DNA of 64,000 bases from Elusimicrobium minutum (GTDB lineage: Bacteria; Elusimicrobiota; Elusimicrobia; Elusimicrobiales; UBA9959). The stretch spans positions 1 through 64,000 of the forward strand of contig DYIF01000002.1 in assembly GCA_020723765.1 (NCBI GenBank), given 5' to 3'. Below, one piece after another: positions 54,651 through 63,904 of the stretch. Position 1 is the stretch's first letter. The number at the start of each line of letters is the position of its first letter. The notes under the pieces were generated by a model. The model was not told the DNA's origin and did not search any database. It saw nothing but the letters and a program-made list of their open reading frames with translations. The position numbers and the translations under genes are program-made.

Positions 54651-56053
54651 ATGATAAAAAATTATATTAACGATAAAAAATATTTATACAACGTTTTTAT
54701 AATATTGATTTTTTCAATATCTTTAAAACTGTTTCTACTCCACAAATCGGGACCCGTTTATTACGGAGACTCGGCTGAATATTTGGAGGTAATAAATAAC
54801 ATAAATAACGGATTGGGATTTTCAAGAATAGACATATCCGATAATCTCATGAAACCCTACTCCAACAAACCGCCTTTGTTTTTTTATATCGTTTATTTTT
54901 CAAAATTTTTATTCGGCTCGGACTGGGCCAAAAATATAACAATAATCAATATTATATCTTCATCATTAACGATTGTCTTATGGATTTATATATCTTTAAT
55001 TATAACGCAAAACCCTAAAATCTCACTTCTAACAGGCTGGCTAATGATGTTGAATATAAATTTGATTTATAACAATATATTGCTTATGCCGGATACATTT
55101 TACTTATGACATTTAGTTTTTTTTTCTTATTATTTTTAACCGCATTAAGATCGAAAAAAGCATATTTGTTTTTTATCTCGGGTATTTTAATGGGAATAAG
55201 CGTTTTAACAAGAACTTTACTAAAAGCGTACTGGATACTTATACTACCGCTTATAATTTTATATTTTAAAGATGAAATAAAACAAAAGATAAAATACATA
55301 CTATTATTCCTTTTAGGATATTTAATTATAGTTTTCCCATACCATACAAGAAATTATTTAAAATTTCACACCCCGACTCCAATAGAGTTTCATCAAGGAA
55401 TCGCTTTATATTGGTCCATAATACCTTTAACAAAATCAACCGACTATAAATATTTATATTCAAAATATCCCAAAATCGAAGAAATAATAAATATTCCTCC
55501 TCACAAAGCCGGCTCGCCTGATGAATATAAAATTAAAACCGAGGTTAAACTAACAGATGCTGAGATGGCCAAATATTTAACGATAATTACCTTATATACC
55601 ATAGTACAAAATCCAATATCTTTTATAAAAATATATATAAGAAATTTTATAAATCTTATAACATCTCCAAGCTCTTATCTTTCATCGATAGACATATTTT
55701 ATAAAGATTACTTTGAAAAACAGCATGAAATAATTAAAAAATTTATAAACGATTATAAAACCCTTAGTTTTAAAGAATTTCTAATCATAACGCCCAATTT
55801 GTTTTTCAGATTCATTAATCTTATATTATTTTTAACCTTTTTAGCGGGCATAACGCTCTCTTTTAAACAAAAATATATAAATAAAGAAATTAACATATTT
55901 ATTATAAGTTTAATAGTTTATATTATTGGCGTAACCTCCTTAACTCCGGCATATGACAGATACAGGCTCCCAATAGAACCTATTATTTGTTTTTATCTTT
56001 CTTTATTTATTTTTTATATTATCAGTAAAAATAAATTTGGATATGGCAATTAA
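54651..56053 (+). pseudogene. GT39-like membrane glycosyltransferase, split by a -1 frame change
   Basis: Two frames (54651-55109 and 55106-56053) together encode about 467 residues, matching the 469-residue paralogue at 57371-58780 end to end. The first frame holds KSGPVYYGDSAEYLEVINNI and ends MPDTFYL; the second starts MTFSFFFLL at an ATGA overlap and continues GISVLTRTLLKAYW. Aligned to the paralogue (MSDTFFSLTVIIF...) there is no length loss across the junction, so one missing base upstream of 55107 (ATTTTA tract) or a real -1 shift explains it. Alternatively, both halves are made by termination-reinitiation. The enzyme would transfer sugars from polyprenyl-phosphate donors at the periplasmic side. 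Confidence 0.8.
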
Positions 56054-56072
56054 ATTATGATATATTTTGTTT

Positions 56073-57386
56073 ATGAATAAAACATCAGTAATAATACCGA
56101 CATATAACGAAAAAGAAAACATAAAAAAATTAATAGAGAAAATAATAGAATCAAACAAAGACTTGAATATAATAATAGTGGACGATAACTCCCCCGATGG
56201 GACAGCGGATATAGTCGAAGAATTAAAAAATATTTATAAAACGATTCATCTGATAAAAAGACCTAAAAAAATGGGACTTGGAACCGCATATATAGCTGGT
56301 TTTAGATACGCAAAACAAAATTTAAATTCCGAATACGTTATTACCATGGACTCCGATTTTTCTCACGACCCAAAGACTATACCGGATATAATCTCAAATC
56401 TCCAAAATTACGACTTAGTTATAGGTTCAAGATACACCGAAGGCGGAAAGGTAATAGATTCTCCCTTAATAAGAAGATTTATCTCAAAAGCGGCGAATTT
56501 TTTTGCCACATTCTTTGTTGGAGTAAAAGTAAAAGACGCCACAAGCGGTTTTAGAGGATATCGAATAGAAGCTCTTGAAAAAATAAATTACGATAAAATA
56601 TTTTCCAACGGATACTCTTTCCTGACCGAAATAATATATAAAATATCGAAAATAAAAGACATAAAAATAAAAGAGATACCGATTACTTTTCTGGATAGAA
56701 AATACGGAAAATCTAAAATTTCCAAAAAAGAAATAATAAAAGCGATGTATACCGTAATTAGACTTACAATTTTTAGAATCATAATAAAAAAAGATCTGCA
56801 TTATTATAATCTTGTGGAAAATGAGTTTTCTTTATTTAATCCTATAAATTACCTATCTTTTATATTTCACACTGGAAGATATATTAAAATATCAAAAATG
56901 CTAAAAGATGGGAATATTTTAGACATAGGTTGCGGAAGACCATCTAAGTTTATGTCGGACGGAGCATTTCTCAATTTTATAAACAGAAAGGAGTCTGTGG
57001 GAATAGACTTGAACGAGATAAACCTATCTAAACATGATTTCATAAAAGCGAATATACTAAATATGCCTTTTGCAAACAAACATTTCGACAACGTAGTCGC
57101 TATGGAAATACTCGAACATATAGAAGAAGTAGACAAAGCTTTATTGGAAATAAAGAGGATAATGAAAGACGACGGGGTTCTGGTAATCTCCACCCCCGAT
57201 AATTCTGTTTTATGGAAGATTATATGGTTTATTTGGAGTAACACTTTCGGCAGAATGTGGCAACACAAACATCTAATAGAATATAACAAAAAAGAATGGT
57301 TAGATAAAATATCCAAGTATTTTAAAGTTGAAGAAACAAACAATCATTTTTCATTCGATCTTATAATCAAATGCAAAAAGATATAA
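56073..57386 (+). CDS. Polyprenyl-phosphate glycosyltransferase fused to a methyltransferase
   Basis: About 437 residues from the ATG at 56073 (a TTG two codons earlier is also possible). Residues ~1-235 form a DPM1-like GT2 domain: VIIPTYNEKENI, IIVDDNSPDGTADIV, VITMDSDFSHDP (D-x-D) and VIGSRYTEGGKV. A short helical region leads to a class-I SAM-dependent methyltransferase: DGNILDIGCGRPSKFM near 290, SVGIDLN, VVAMEILEHIEEVDKALLEIKRIMKDDG and DGVLVISTPD. The GT domain probably makes a polyprenyl-phosphate sugar, used by the flanking GT39 enzymes; the methyltransferase may modify the sugar or acceptor. It overlaps the second GT39 gene by 16 bases. Confidence 0.85.
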   Translation: MNKTSVIIPTYNEKENIKKLIEKIIESNKDLNIIIVDDNSPDGTADIVEELKNIYKTIHLIKRPKKMGLGTAYIAGFRYAKQNLNSEYVITMDSDFSHDPKTIPDIISNLQNYDLVIGSRYTEGGKVIDSPLIRRFISKAANFFATFFVGVKVKDATSGFRGYRIEALEKINYDKIFSNGYSFLTEIIYKISKIKDIKIKEIPITFLDRKYGKSKISKKEIIKAMYTVIRLTIFRIIIKKDLHYYNLVENEFSLFNPINYLSFIFHTGRYIKISKMLKDGNILDIGCGRPSKFMSDGAFLNFINRKESVGIDLNEINLSKHDFIKANILNMPFANKHFDNVVAMEILEHIEEVDKALLEIKRIMKDDGVLVISTPDNSVLWKIIWFIWSNTFGRMWQHKHLIEYNKKEWLDKISKYFKVEETNNHFSFDLIIKCKKI

Positions 57387-58780
57387 CCGACAAATCTTTC
57401 GTTATAAATATTTTTTTAATATTCATATTCTTAATAACGGTAAAATCATATTTTTTATTAAAGATTCCTCCTCAGATAGTAGGAGACTCACCGGAGTATG
57501 TTTCGGTAATTAAAAACATATCGGAAGGCAAAGGGTTTTCCGAAATAAACACGCTAAATAATCAAACAGAACCTTATGCCAGAAGACCGCCTATTTTTTT
57601 CTACGCCGTATATATTTTAAATTTTTTTAAAGATATAGAAAAAAACATAATTTTTTTAAATTATTTATCTTCTTTTTTAATAGTTTTTTTATCAATATAT
57701 CTTTCTTTTCATATAACAAAAAACAAATTAATAGCTATCGCAACCGGATGGCTATTATCTCTAAACGCCAATATTTTATATAATTCGCTTCTTATTATGT
57801 CCGATACTTTTTTTTCTCTAACGGTCATAATATTCATTTTAACTGTAATCTATTTTATTAATAATCCCACCAAAAAACTTTTTTTATTAACGGGAATATC
57901 TCTTGGCATTTGCGTACTCACAAGAACGGTTTTAAAATTTTATTGGATAATATTCGGATTATTAATATTTTTCTATTTTTTTAAATCCGAAGATATTAAA
58001 AAAAGACTAAAATATTTGTTTTTATTTATATTCGCCTATTCCATTGCCATATTCCCTTATCACTTAAGAAATTACAATAAACTAAATACCTTATCGATAG
58101 AATCCTATCAGGGGGCTTCGGCAATGTGGAGCATTATGCCTCTCATAAAAAACACCGATTATGGAAAATTATACCAAAAGGAGATGTCTTATAAAGAAAT
58201 TTTAGATATACTAAAAAAATACGATTATCCTAATCTCGCCGAATATGAAATAAGAAAAAAATACGACCTGACTACAGTAGAGTACTCCAAAAAACTATTT
58301 AAAATTGCCAAATATACCATAATAAACAATCCGGTAGGATATTTTAAGATATTCATAAAAAATGTAATTAATAATATCACATCTTCAAGCGCATATTTAA
58401 AGATAATAGATTTTGCAAAACCCGGGTATTACGATAAACAACATAAAATAATGTTGGATTTAACCATACAAAAAAATAATATTAATTTATCCCAAATTAA
58501 ATATTTAATTCCAAACCTTATTTTTAGGCTTCTAAACTTAATAATATTCGTTTTTTCTTTAATCGGAATAATAGCTTCTTTTAAAAAATTAGATAAAAGA
58601 AAATCCGTTTTTTTGATAAGCTTTCTATCTTATATAATTATAATTTCATCTCTTTCTTCAAGCTACGATAGATACAAATTGCCTATAGAATTTATAATCA
58701 ATTTTTATTTGGCTTATTTTTTATGCAATTTAGAAGATATAAAACAAAATTTATCAATTAAACTTAAAAGAATTTCTTAA
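57371..58780 (+). CDS. GT39-like membrane glycosyltransferase
   Basis: 469 residues with about ten or more membrane helices. The N-terminal periplasmic loop IVGDSPEYVSVIKNISEGKGFSE carries the acidic D...E residues in the position used by PMT/ArnT-like (GT-C) enzymes. Later hallmarks include GICVLTRTVLKFYW, IFPYHLRNYNKL and the closing YDRYKLPIEFIINFYLAYF. It is intact and clearly paralogous to the split gene at 54651. It should transfer a sugar from a polyprenyl-phosphate donor to protein, lipid or glycan at the periplasmic face. The 3' end overlaps the opposing glycosyltransferase gene by 17 bases. Confidence 0.85.
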   Translation: MQKDITDKSFVINIFLIFIFLITVKSYFLLKIPPQIVGDSPEYVSVIKNISEGKGFSEINTLNNQTEPYARRPPIFFYAVYILNFFKDIEKNIIFLNYLSSFLIVFLSIYLSFHITKNKLIAIATGWLLSLNANILYNSLLIMSDTFFSLTVIIFILTVIYFINNPTKKLFLLTGISLGICVLTRTVLKFYWIIFGLLIFFYFFKSEDIKKRLKYLFLFIFAYSIAIFPYHLRNYNKLNTLSIESYQGASAMWSIMPLIKNTDYGKLYQKEMSYKEILDILKKYDYPNLAEYEIRKKYDLTTVEYSKKLFKIAKYTIINNPVGYFKIFIKNVINNITSSSAYLKIIDFAKPGYYDKQHKIMLDLTIQKNNINLSQIKYLIPNLIFRLLNLIIFVFSLIGIIASFKKLDKRKSVFLISFLSYIIIISSLSSSYDRYKLPIEFIINFYLAYFLCNLEDIKQNLSIKLKRIS

Positions 58781-59462
58781 AAGCGTAAAAATACCATTTA
58801 AGATATTTTGGCAGCCATTTTAAAAGTTTAAATCTGGATTTCCCCTTAACCCTATCGGTCCAAACGCTTGGGATTTCCCCTATCTTAGCGCCCATAACGA
58901 AAGCCTTAACCGTAATTTCCATACCTATCTCAAAACCGCCGGTGCTTTCGATATTTATTCTTTTTAAAAAATCTTTATTATACATTTTAAAGCTATTGGT
59001 AATATCGTGAGTGGGAATACCGGTTAAAAAATGCAAAGACAAACCGGCGAGTTTCGATATCGTTTTTTTTATTATCGGCCCCCCTATTTGTTTTCCCCCT
59101 CTCGCGTATCTTGATCCGCAAACGATATCGTATCCTTGATTTGATATCATATCGTACATTCCATTTACTATGGATAGGTCATCGGAAAGATCGGCCATAA
59201 TTACAAGAATCGCTTTGTTTTTAGCCTCTTCAAATCCCGTTTTAATCGCGTTTAAAACACCTTTGGAATATTTATTTTTAATGAGTTTTATTTCGGAATT
59301 ATAATTTTTGGAAATACTTTTAATTACCGGCAGCGTGTTATCCCAATCCATATCGTAAATAAAAAGAATTTCCATCGGGATATTTATATTTTTATGAATG
59401 TTATTCAATAAGTTTTCTACGTTTTCGGCTTCGTTGTAAATGGGGACCACCAAGCTTAGCAT
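58764..59462 (-). CDS. DPM1-like family-2 glycosyltransferase
   Basis: 232 residues consisting of a GT2 domain only: LSLVVPIYNEAENVENLLNNI, then ILVIMADLSDDLSIVNGMYDM in which the usual M-D-A-D-L-S-H-D box is shortened to M-A-D-L-S-D-D, and VCGSRYARGGKQIGGPIIKKTISKLAGLSLHFLTG. It lacks the C-terminal membrane helices of longer DPM-like proteins, and ends basic-aromatic (YLKWYFYAFKKFF). It probably makes a polyprenyl-phosphate sugar. The start is one base after the preceding gene's stop on the minus strand. Confidence 0.88.
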   Translation of the reverse strand: MLSLVVPIYNEAENVENLLNNIHKNINIPMEILFIYDMDWDNTLPVIKSISKNYNSEIKLIKNKYSKGVLNAIKTGFEEAKNKAILVIMADLSDDLSIVNGMYDMISNQGYDIVCGSRYARGGKQIGGPIIKKTISKLAGLSLHFLTGIPTHDITNSFKMYNKDFLKRINIESTGGFEIGMEITVKAFVMGAKIGEIPSVWTDRVKGKSRFKLLKWLPKYLKWYFYAFKKFF

Positions 59463-59463
59463 A

Positions 59464-60657
59464 TTATATCACGCAACCTTTTCCGGTTATGTTCCATATA
59501 TCGATTATTATTTTGTTTTTAGGAAATCTTATTTTATTATATTCTTTATGCGGAGTGGCTATTATTATTATATCCGATTTTTTTATAAGCTCTTCCTCTC
59601 CCATAAAACCGCTGTCTTTTATATAAACGTCGCTTAAATAAACTTCTTTAGCTTCAAATTTAAGTATTTTTTTAAGCTTATAAGAAAGAGATTCTCTTTT
59701 ATCGTCCACATCCGACTTAAAAGCCATACCTAAAATTCCGACTTTCATATCGGAAAGTTTGTATTTGAGTTTTAATCTGTTAACCAGGTAATTCGGGAGT
59801 CCCTCGTTTACAAGCATGGCGGAATGGCCCAAATAAAAACTGTTATTATTAAACGAAGCCAACTGCATAGCGTCTTTAAACAAACAAGGTCCGGCCGCAA
59901 AACCCGGACGCGGAAGGTCTTTGGCTCTTGGATAATTATAAGTCATAGCTTTATGTATTTTATAAAAATCCGCCTTATGGTCGTTTGCTATCATAAAAAA
60001 TTGATTGGCGGTCGCAAATTTAATATATCTCCATACGTTGGTAAAAAGTTTAGCCAATTCCGCTTCTATCGGTTTTAATTCCACAAGGTCTTTTGTTAAA
60101 ACCGAAAATAATTTTTTAGCTCTTTTAAGCCCTTTATCGGTCGTAGCCGATACTATCTGAGGCAGCTCTTTTAATTCTTTCATCGCATATCCTTCGGCTA
60201 TTCTTTCGGGGCAAAAAGAAACATCCGCATTTATTTTATTCGATTTAAACCATCTATCTATCATATCCGTGGTTCCGGGATAAACCGTACTTCTTAAAAC
60301 TATAAGATGTCCGTCTCTAAAATACTTTTTGTATGACTCCATCATCCTGCCCATAAGCTCAAACTCGGGATTTAAATGTTCGTCTACCGGCGTTCCTATT
60401 ACTATGACTATGACCTCCGACTCCGATATAACCTCGGGATTTAAAGATAAAGAAAAATTGCCGTTTTTCAAAACCTTTTTCAAAACCGGCTCCGAATCGT
60501 ACTCCACAAACGGCATTTTGCCGGTTTTTATGATTTCCATAGATTTGGGGTTTATATCCAGAGAAACCACCTTCTTTCCCCCGTCAGCCAAAGATATGGC
60601 GAGAGGCAATCCCACATGACCGAATCCTCCGACTACGCACACATCGTATTTAAACAT
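59464..60657 (-). CDS. Nucleotide-sugar dehydrogenase (UDP-glucose/ManNAc dehydrogenase family)
   Basis: 397 residues. Rossmann motif VCVVGGFGHVGLPLAISLADGGKKVVSLD at the start, VIVIGTPVDEHLNP, STVYPGTTD, CPERIAEGYAMKELKELPQIV, catalytic-lysine/asparagine region AELAKLFTNVWRYIKFATANQF, and the active-site cysteine in GPCLFKDAMQLASF near 258. C-terminal half KVGILGMAFKSDVDDKRESLSYKL is the second domain. It oxidises the sugar C6 of a UDP- or GDP-sugar to a carboxylate with two NAD+. WecC/WbpA-type is the nearest guess. It has a GGAGG site. Confidence 0.93.
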   Translation of the reverse strand: MFKYDVCVVGGFGHVGLPLAISLADGGKKVVSLDINPKSMEIIKTGKMPFVEYDSEPVLKKVLKNGNFSLSLNPEVISESEVIVIVIGTPVDEHLNPEFELMGRMMESYKKYFRDGHLIVLRSTVYPGTTDMIDRWFKSNKINADVSFCPERIAEGYAMKELKELPQIVSATTDKGLKRAKKLFSVLTKDLVELKPIEAELAKLFTNVWRYIKFATANQFFMIANDHKADFYKIHKAMTYNYPRAKDLPRPGFAAGPCLFKDAMQLASFNNNSFYLGHSAMLVNEGLPNYLVNRLKLKYKLSDMKVGILGMAFKSDVDDKRESLSYKLKKILKFEAKEVYLSDVYIKDSGFMGEEELIKKSDIIIIATPHKEYNKIRFPKNKIIIDIWNITGKGCVI

Positions 60658-60706
60658 AAATCCTCCAATAAATCTTATATAATCCTATTATATAACTTTT
60701 AAATTT

Positions 60707-62059
60707 TTAATTTTCTTTAGTTCCAAATACGTTAAGAGAATACTTATCCAAAACTTCGGCGTATTTTTTCTTAATATATCCAGTTTTTTCAAAATCGATT
60801 TTAATTTTTTGATAAAGTTCGGGATTAATAGTTTTAAGATAATCTATCTCCGAAAAATCGGGATTTAGTTCGAAATCGCTAAATTTCTTATAATTTTTAA
60901 CCAGATATTCCTCTCTTTTGTTTTTTATAAAAACAAGTTCGTATTTAAAATAGTTTGAAAAAGAAGTTATTATCTGAAAACAAAAAAGAAAAATCAAAAG
61001 AATAAAGAAATTAAAATTAAATTCTTTTTTATAATAAATCTTGTGCAAAAAAATAGCATAAACTCCCATAGGCCCCAACAAACAGAAACTTACATACCTT
61101 GAGCCTATCCCCCCCTGCCAGCCGAAACCTGAACGTGAAATCGCAATTAAAAAAGAAGATAACAAAGAAAAGATAATAAGCGAGGCGAAAAAAGGATAAT
61201 CTTTATAACTTTTTAAAGAATGATAATAAAAAAAGATCAAAATCAAACCCAAAATAAAAGCGGTATATTTTTCGGTTGTCAAAGGACTTCCGACGGATAC
61301 GATAAAATAAAGTATGAAATTAAAAAAATTTTTTTTAAAATAGATATGCTCTTCTTCTCCATTAAAAGGATATCCATAAAAATAAAAAAACAAAAACGCT
61401 ATGGAAATTAAGCTCCAAACATATAATTCTTTGTTCCTTTTTTGGTTTACGATTAAAAGAAAACCTATCGGCCATATCAAAATACCGTTACCAAATGTGT
61501 AAGTAGTAAAAATACCCGAGATTATGGAAAGAGCAAAATTGATATCGAGACCTTTAGATTTGGATAAGCAGTAAAGAGAAACCAAAAACAAAAAAACCAT
61601 CATCGGTATCTGAAACTGCCAGCCGTATAAAAAATTTTCCCACTGCCTCATACTAAAAATTAAAAAAGACGGTATTATAAGATGAGAAACCCTAAATTTT
61701 TCGCCCAACAAATTATTAATAGATTTATATAGGACTCCAAAACTTAACATAGCAAAAAAGTATCCAAAAAACATTTGATATTTGGAATTGTAACCGAAAA
61801 ATTTCGAGTTTATCAACATTAAGATTCTCGGCAAAGCTATTCTATGCTGGTTGTGAAAGTCTAATATATCTTTAAAAGAAATTTCTCCTTTAAAAAATTT
61901 ATCTATATAAGGAACTATAGCCCACTCGTCCCCGGTTATCACATTGACCCCGTATCTATATATTAAAAAGAAAATCAAAAAACAGGGTATTATTATAAAC
62001 AAAAAAGACACAATATTTGATTTTGGAAAGAAATCTTCGACAAAATCTTTATTAGACAT
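60707..62059 (-). CDS. Polytopic membrane protein, GT-C-like
   Basis: 450 residues with about ten membrane helices. The first periplasmic loop contains VITGDEWAIVPYIDKFFKGEISFKDILDFHNQHRIALPRILM, with acidic DE residues and an H-N-Q-H-R pattern reminiscent of GT-C glycosyltransferases (PMT/ArnT-like). No stronger match is visible. The C-terminal ~90 residues are soluble and charged. It overlaps the epimerase gene upstream by eight bases and belongs to the polysaccharide group; a sugar-transfer or polymer-export role is inferred. Confidence 0.65.
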   Translation of the reverse strand: MSNKDFVEDFFPKSNIVSFLFIIIPCFLIFFLIYRYGVNVITGDEWAIVPYIDKFFKGEISFKDILDFHNQHRIALPRILMLINSKFFGYNSKYQMFFGYFFAMLSFGVLYKSINNLLGEKFRVSHLIIPSFLIFSMRQWENFLYGWQFQIPMMVFLFLVSLYCLSKSKGLDINFALSIISGIFTTYTFGNGILIWPIGFLLIVNQKRNKELYVWSLISIAFLFFYFYGYPFNGEEEHIYFKKNFFNFILYFIVSVGSPLTTEKYTAFILGLILIFFYYHSLKSYKDYPFFASLIIFSLLSSFLIAISRSGFGWQGGIGSRYVSFCLLGPMGVYAIFLHKIYYKKEFNFNFFILLIFLFCFQIITSFSNYFKYELVFIKNKREEYLVKNYKKFSDFELNPDFSEIDYLKTINPELYQKIKIDFEKTGYIKKKYAEVLDKYSLNVFGTKEN

Positions 62060-63041
62060 TTATTTTAATTTTCTGAGATATGAAATTATATGTATCTTCT
62101 ATTATATATTCCATATCGTATTTAGGGGTCCAGTCGAAAACCTTTTTAGCTTTTTCGGATATACCTATTCTAAACCTGACATCAGAGGGAGGAACAGGCA
62201 TATTCTTAAATCCGGGAAAGCTTAAATTCGGATTTATTTTATTCCATATCTTTAAAGCTAACTCCCCCATCTCATAAGTATTATTTCCGCATAAATTAAA
62301 ATCGTCGTTAACTATGCCTTTTTTCATCATTTCGACAACAGCCTCGGATATATCTTTGGCATGAGTAAAAGTTCTAACCTGTTTTCCGTCTCCGAATATC
62401 TCAAAAGGAGATTGTTTTACCATAGCTTTATATATGAAATCGGGTATGACATGCGCCATACCGAACTCGACATCCCCGTCTTTTTTAACCTCGGGCAGTT
62501 CCCCGCTTCCGACCGCGTTAAAAGGTCTTATTATGAGATATTTAAGCCCAAATTCTTTATTTGCTCCTCTTACCATATATTCTCCGAAAAGTTTTTGCAT
62601 GCCGTAGTTTGTAAAAGGAACTATCTGGTTTGTGGCGTCTTCCTCGGTAGCTGGTCTCGTCATTCTTTCGTAAACCATAGAAGAAGAAAAATAAACGAAA
62701 ATAGCATCGGGATTTACCGCTAAAGTGGAATCTATGGCATGAGCGATTATTTCGTTATTGTCTCTTGAAATTCTATAAGGTATTTTATGAAAATATTTTA
62801 TTCCGCCTATCAGTGCGGCAAGACAAAAAACATAATCGTATCCTTTAAACTCCACGGGATACATCGCTCTTACGTCTTTTATCATAAGATTAAAATTTGG
62901 ATGCGAATAAAAACTATGGTCCAAAAAGCCGTATTTTGAAAAATTATCCACCACCGTAACCTTATAACCGTTCTCCAACAACTCCCTCGTTATATAAGAA
63001 CCTATAAAACCGGCTCCGCCCAACATAAGAACTTTTTTCAT
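62052..63041 (-). CDS. NAD-dependent nucleotide-sugar epimerase/dehydratase
   Basis: 329 residues, extended SDR. Cofactor motif MLGGAGFIGSYITRELLENGYKV at the start, VVDNFSKYG, and the Y-x-x-x-K pair in NYGMQKLFGEYMVRG near residue 150, preceded by VYFSSSMVYERMTRP with the Ser. The following VIRPFNAVGSGE and FGDGKQVRTFTHAKDISEAVVEMM are typical for UDP-glucose 4-epimerase/dTDP-glucose dehydratase relatives. Exact substrate is not decidable. GGAGG precedes the ATG; it overlaps the next gene by eight bases. Confidence 0.92.
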   Translation of the reverse strand: MKKVLMLGGAGFIGSYITRELLENGYKVTVVDNFSKYGFLDHSFYSHPNFNLMIKDVRAMYPVEFKGYDYVFCLAALIGGIKYFHKIPYRISRDNNEIIAHAIDSTLAVNPDAIFVYFSSSMVYERMTRPATEEDATNQIVPFTNYGMQKLFGEYMVRGANKEFGLKYLIIRPFNAVGSGELPEVKKDGDVEFGMAHVIPDFIYKAMVKQSPFEIFGDGKQVRTFTHAKDISEAVVEMMKKGIVNDDFNLCGNNTYEMGELALKIWNKINPNLSFPGFKNMPVPPSDVRFRIGISEKAKKVFDWTPKYDMEYIIEDTYNFISQKIKINV

Positions 63042-63073
63042 AAATCCTCCTTAGTAAATTTTATAAAATTAAG

Positions 63074-63904
63074 TCAACTATCAGAAATACCCTTAAAAAT
63101 CATTTTTATTTTTTCAAATTTATCCTTTTCAAATAAAATAACTTTACAAAAATCGAAAATAACGCTTTTTATTTCATAAAGGCAGTGAGAAGGAAAAAAC
63201 TTAAAATAATTCTTTATTATATTAATGGCGTTTTTCGTCATATAATAATGCCTTGTTGGATGGTGATTTGTAACTCTTATCTTAAAGAGCAAAAAATTAT
63301 AAACCTTTAAACTTCCCAATTTATGATGAAGGCGAGAACCATTGTACCTTAACAATTCATATCCCTGTTTTCTTAATCTAAGAGAGTACTCGAAATCTAT
63401 TCTATCCAAAAAATAATCTTCTCTAAATTTTCCCGCTTTTAAAAAAGCTTTAAGATTTAATATGCCGCCGGAGTTAATTGCAATTGAAATTTTTTGAAAA
63501 TTTTCATTAACCTCATTTTCTGCTTTATCGCCTTCGTAAACTATTAAAGGAGAAATAATCCCTATCTTTTCTTTATCCCGACCGAATTTTTTTTCAAATT
63601 CGCCAATCATTTTTAAAACTCCGTTAGGCTCGAAATAACTATCCTGGTCCATAGTTAAAAGCCAATCATATCCTTCTTTAACGGCCATTTCGCAAACATA
63701 ATTTAAAGCGTAACCTATACCCATATTTTTGCCTACCGAAAAATATTTGACTTTATTTATTTTTTCTATTTCGACTATTAATTCGGTTTTAATCTCGGAG
63801 TTATCAAAAACATATAGCAGCTCAATATCTTTTATATAACTGTCTATGTTTAATATTACCGATTCATCGGGATTATATAAAACCACTACTCCGGCTATCT
63901 TCAC
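63074..63904 (-). CDS. Family-2 glycosyltransferase (rhamnosyltransferase-like)
   Basis: 276 residues from a GTG start at 63904, which overlaps the TGA stop of the upstream gene (GTGA) and is preceded by AGGAGAG. GT2 motifs: AGVVVLYNPDESVILNIDSYI, YVFDNSE, GYDWLLTMDQDSYFEPNGVLKMI (D-x-D), INSGGILNLKAFLKAGKFREDYFLDRIDFEYSLRLRKQGYELL and HHKLGSL. This matches the rhamnosyltransferase-like WbbL/RfbF-type group. It adds a sugar during surface-glycan synthesis. Confidence 0.9.
   Translation of the reverse strand: MKIAGVVVLYNPDESVILNIDSYIKDIELLYVFDNSEIKTELIVEIEKINKVKYFSVGKNMGIGYALNYVCEMAVKEGYDWLLTMDQDSYFEPNGVLKMIGEFEKKFGRDKEKIGIISPLIVYEGDKAENEVNENFQKISIAINSGGILNLKAFLKAGKFREDYFLDRIDFEYSLRLRKQGYELLRYNGSRLHHKLGSLKVYNFLLFKIRVTNHHPTRHYYMTKNAINIIKNYFKFFPSHCLYEIKSVIFDFCKVILFEKDKFEKIKMIFKGISDS

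Noticed and set aside
55104-55140. Selenocysteine or stop-codon readthrough at the TGA in the split GT39 gene
   Set aside because: Reading through TGA at 55107 meets TAA after eleven more codons and gives no similarity to the paralogue; only a -1 shift restores it.
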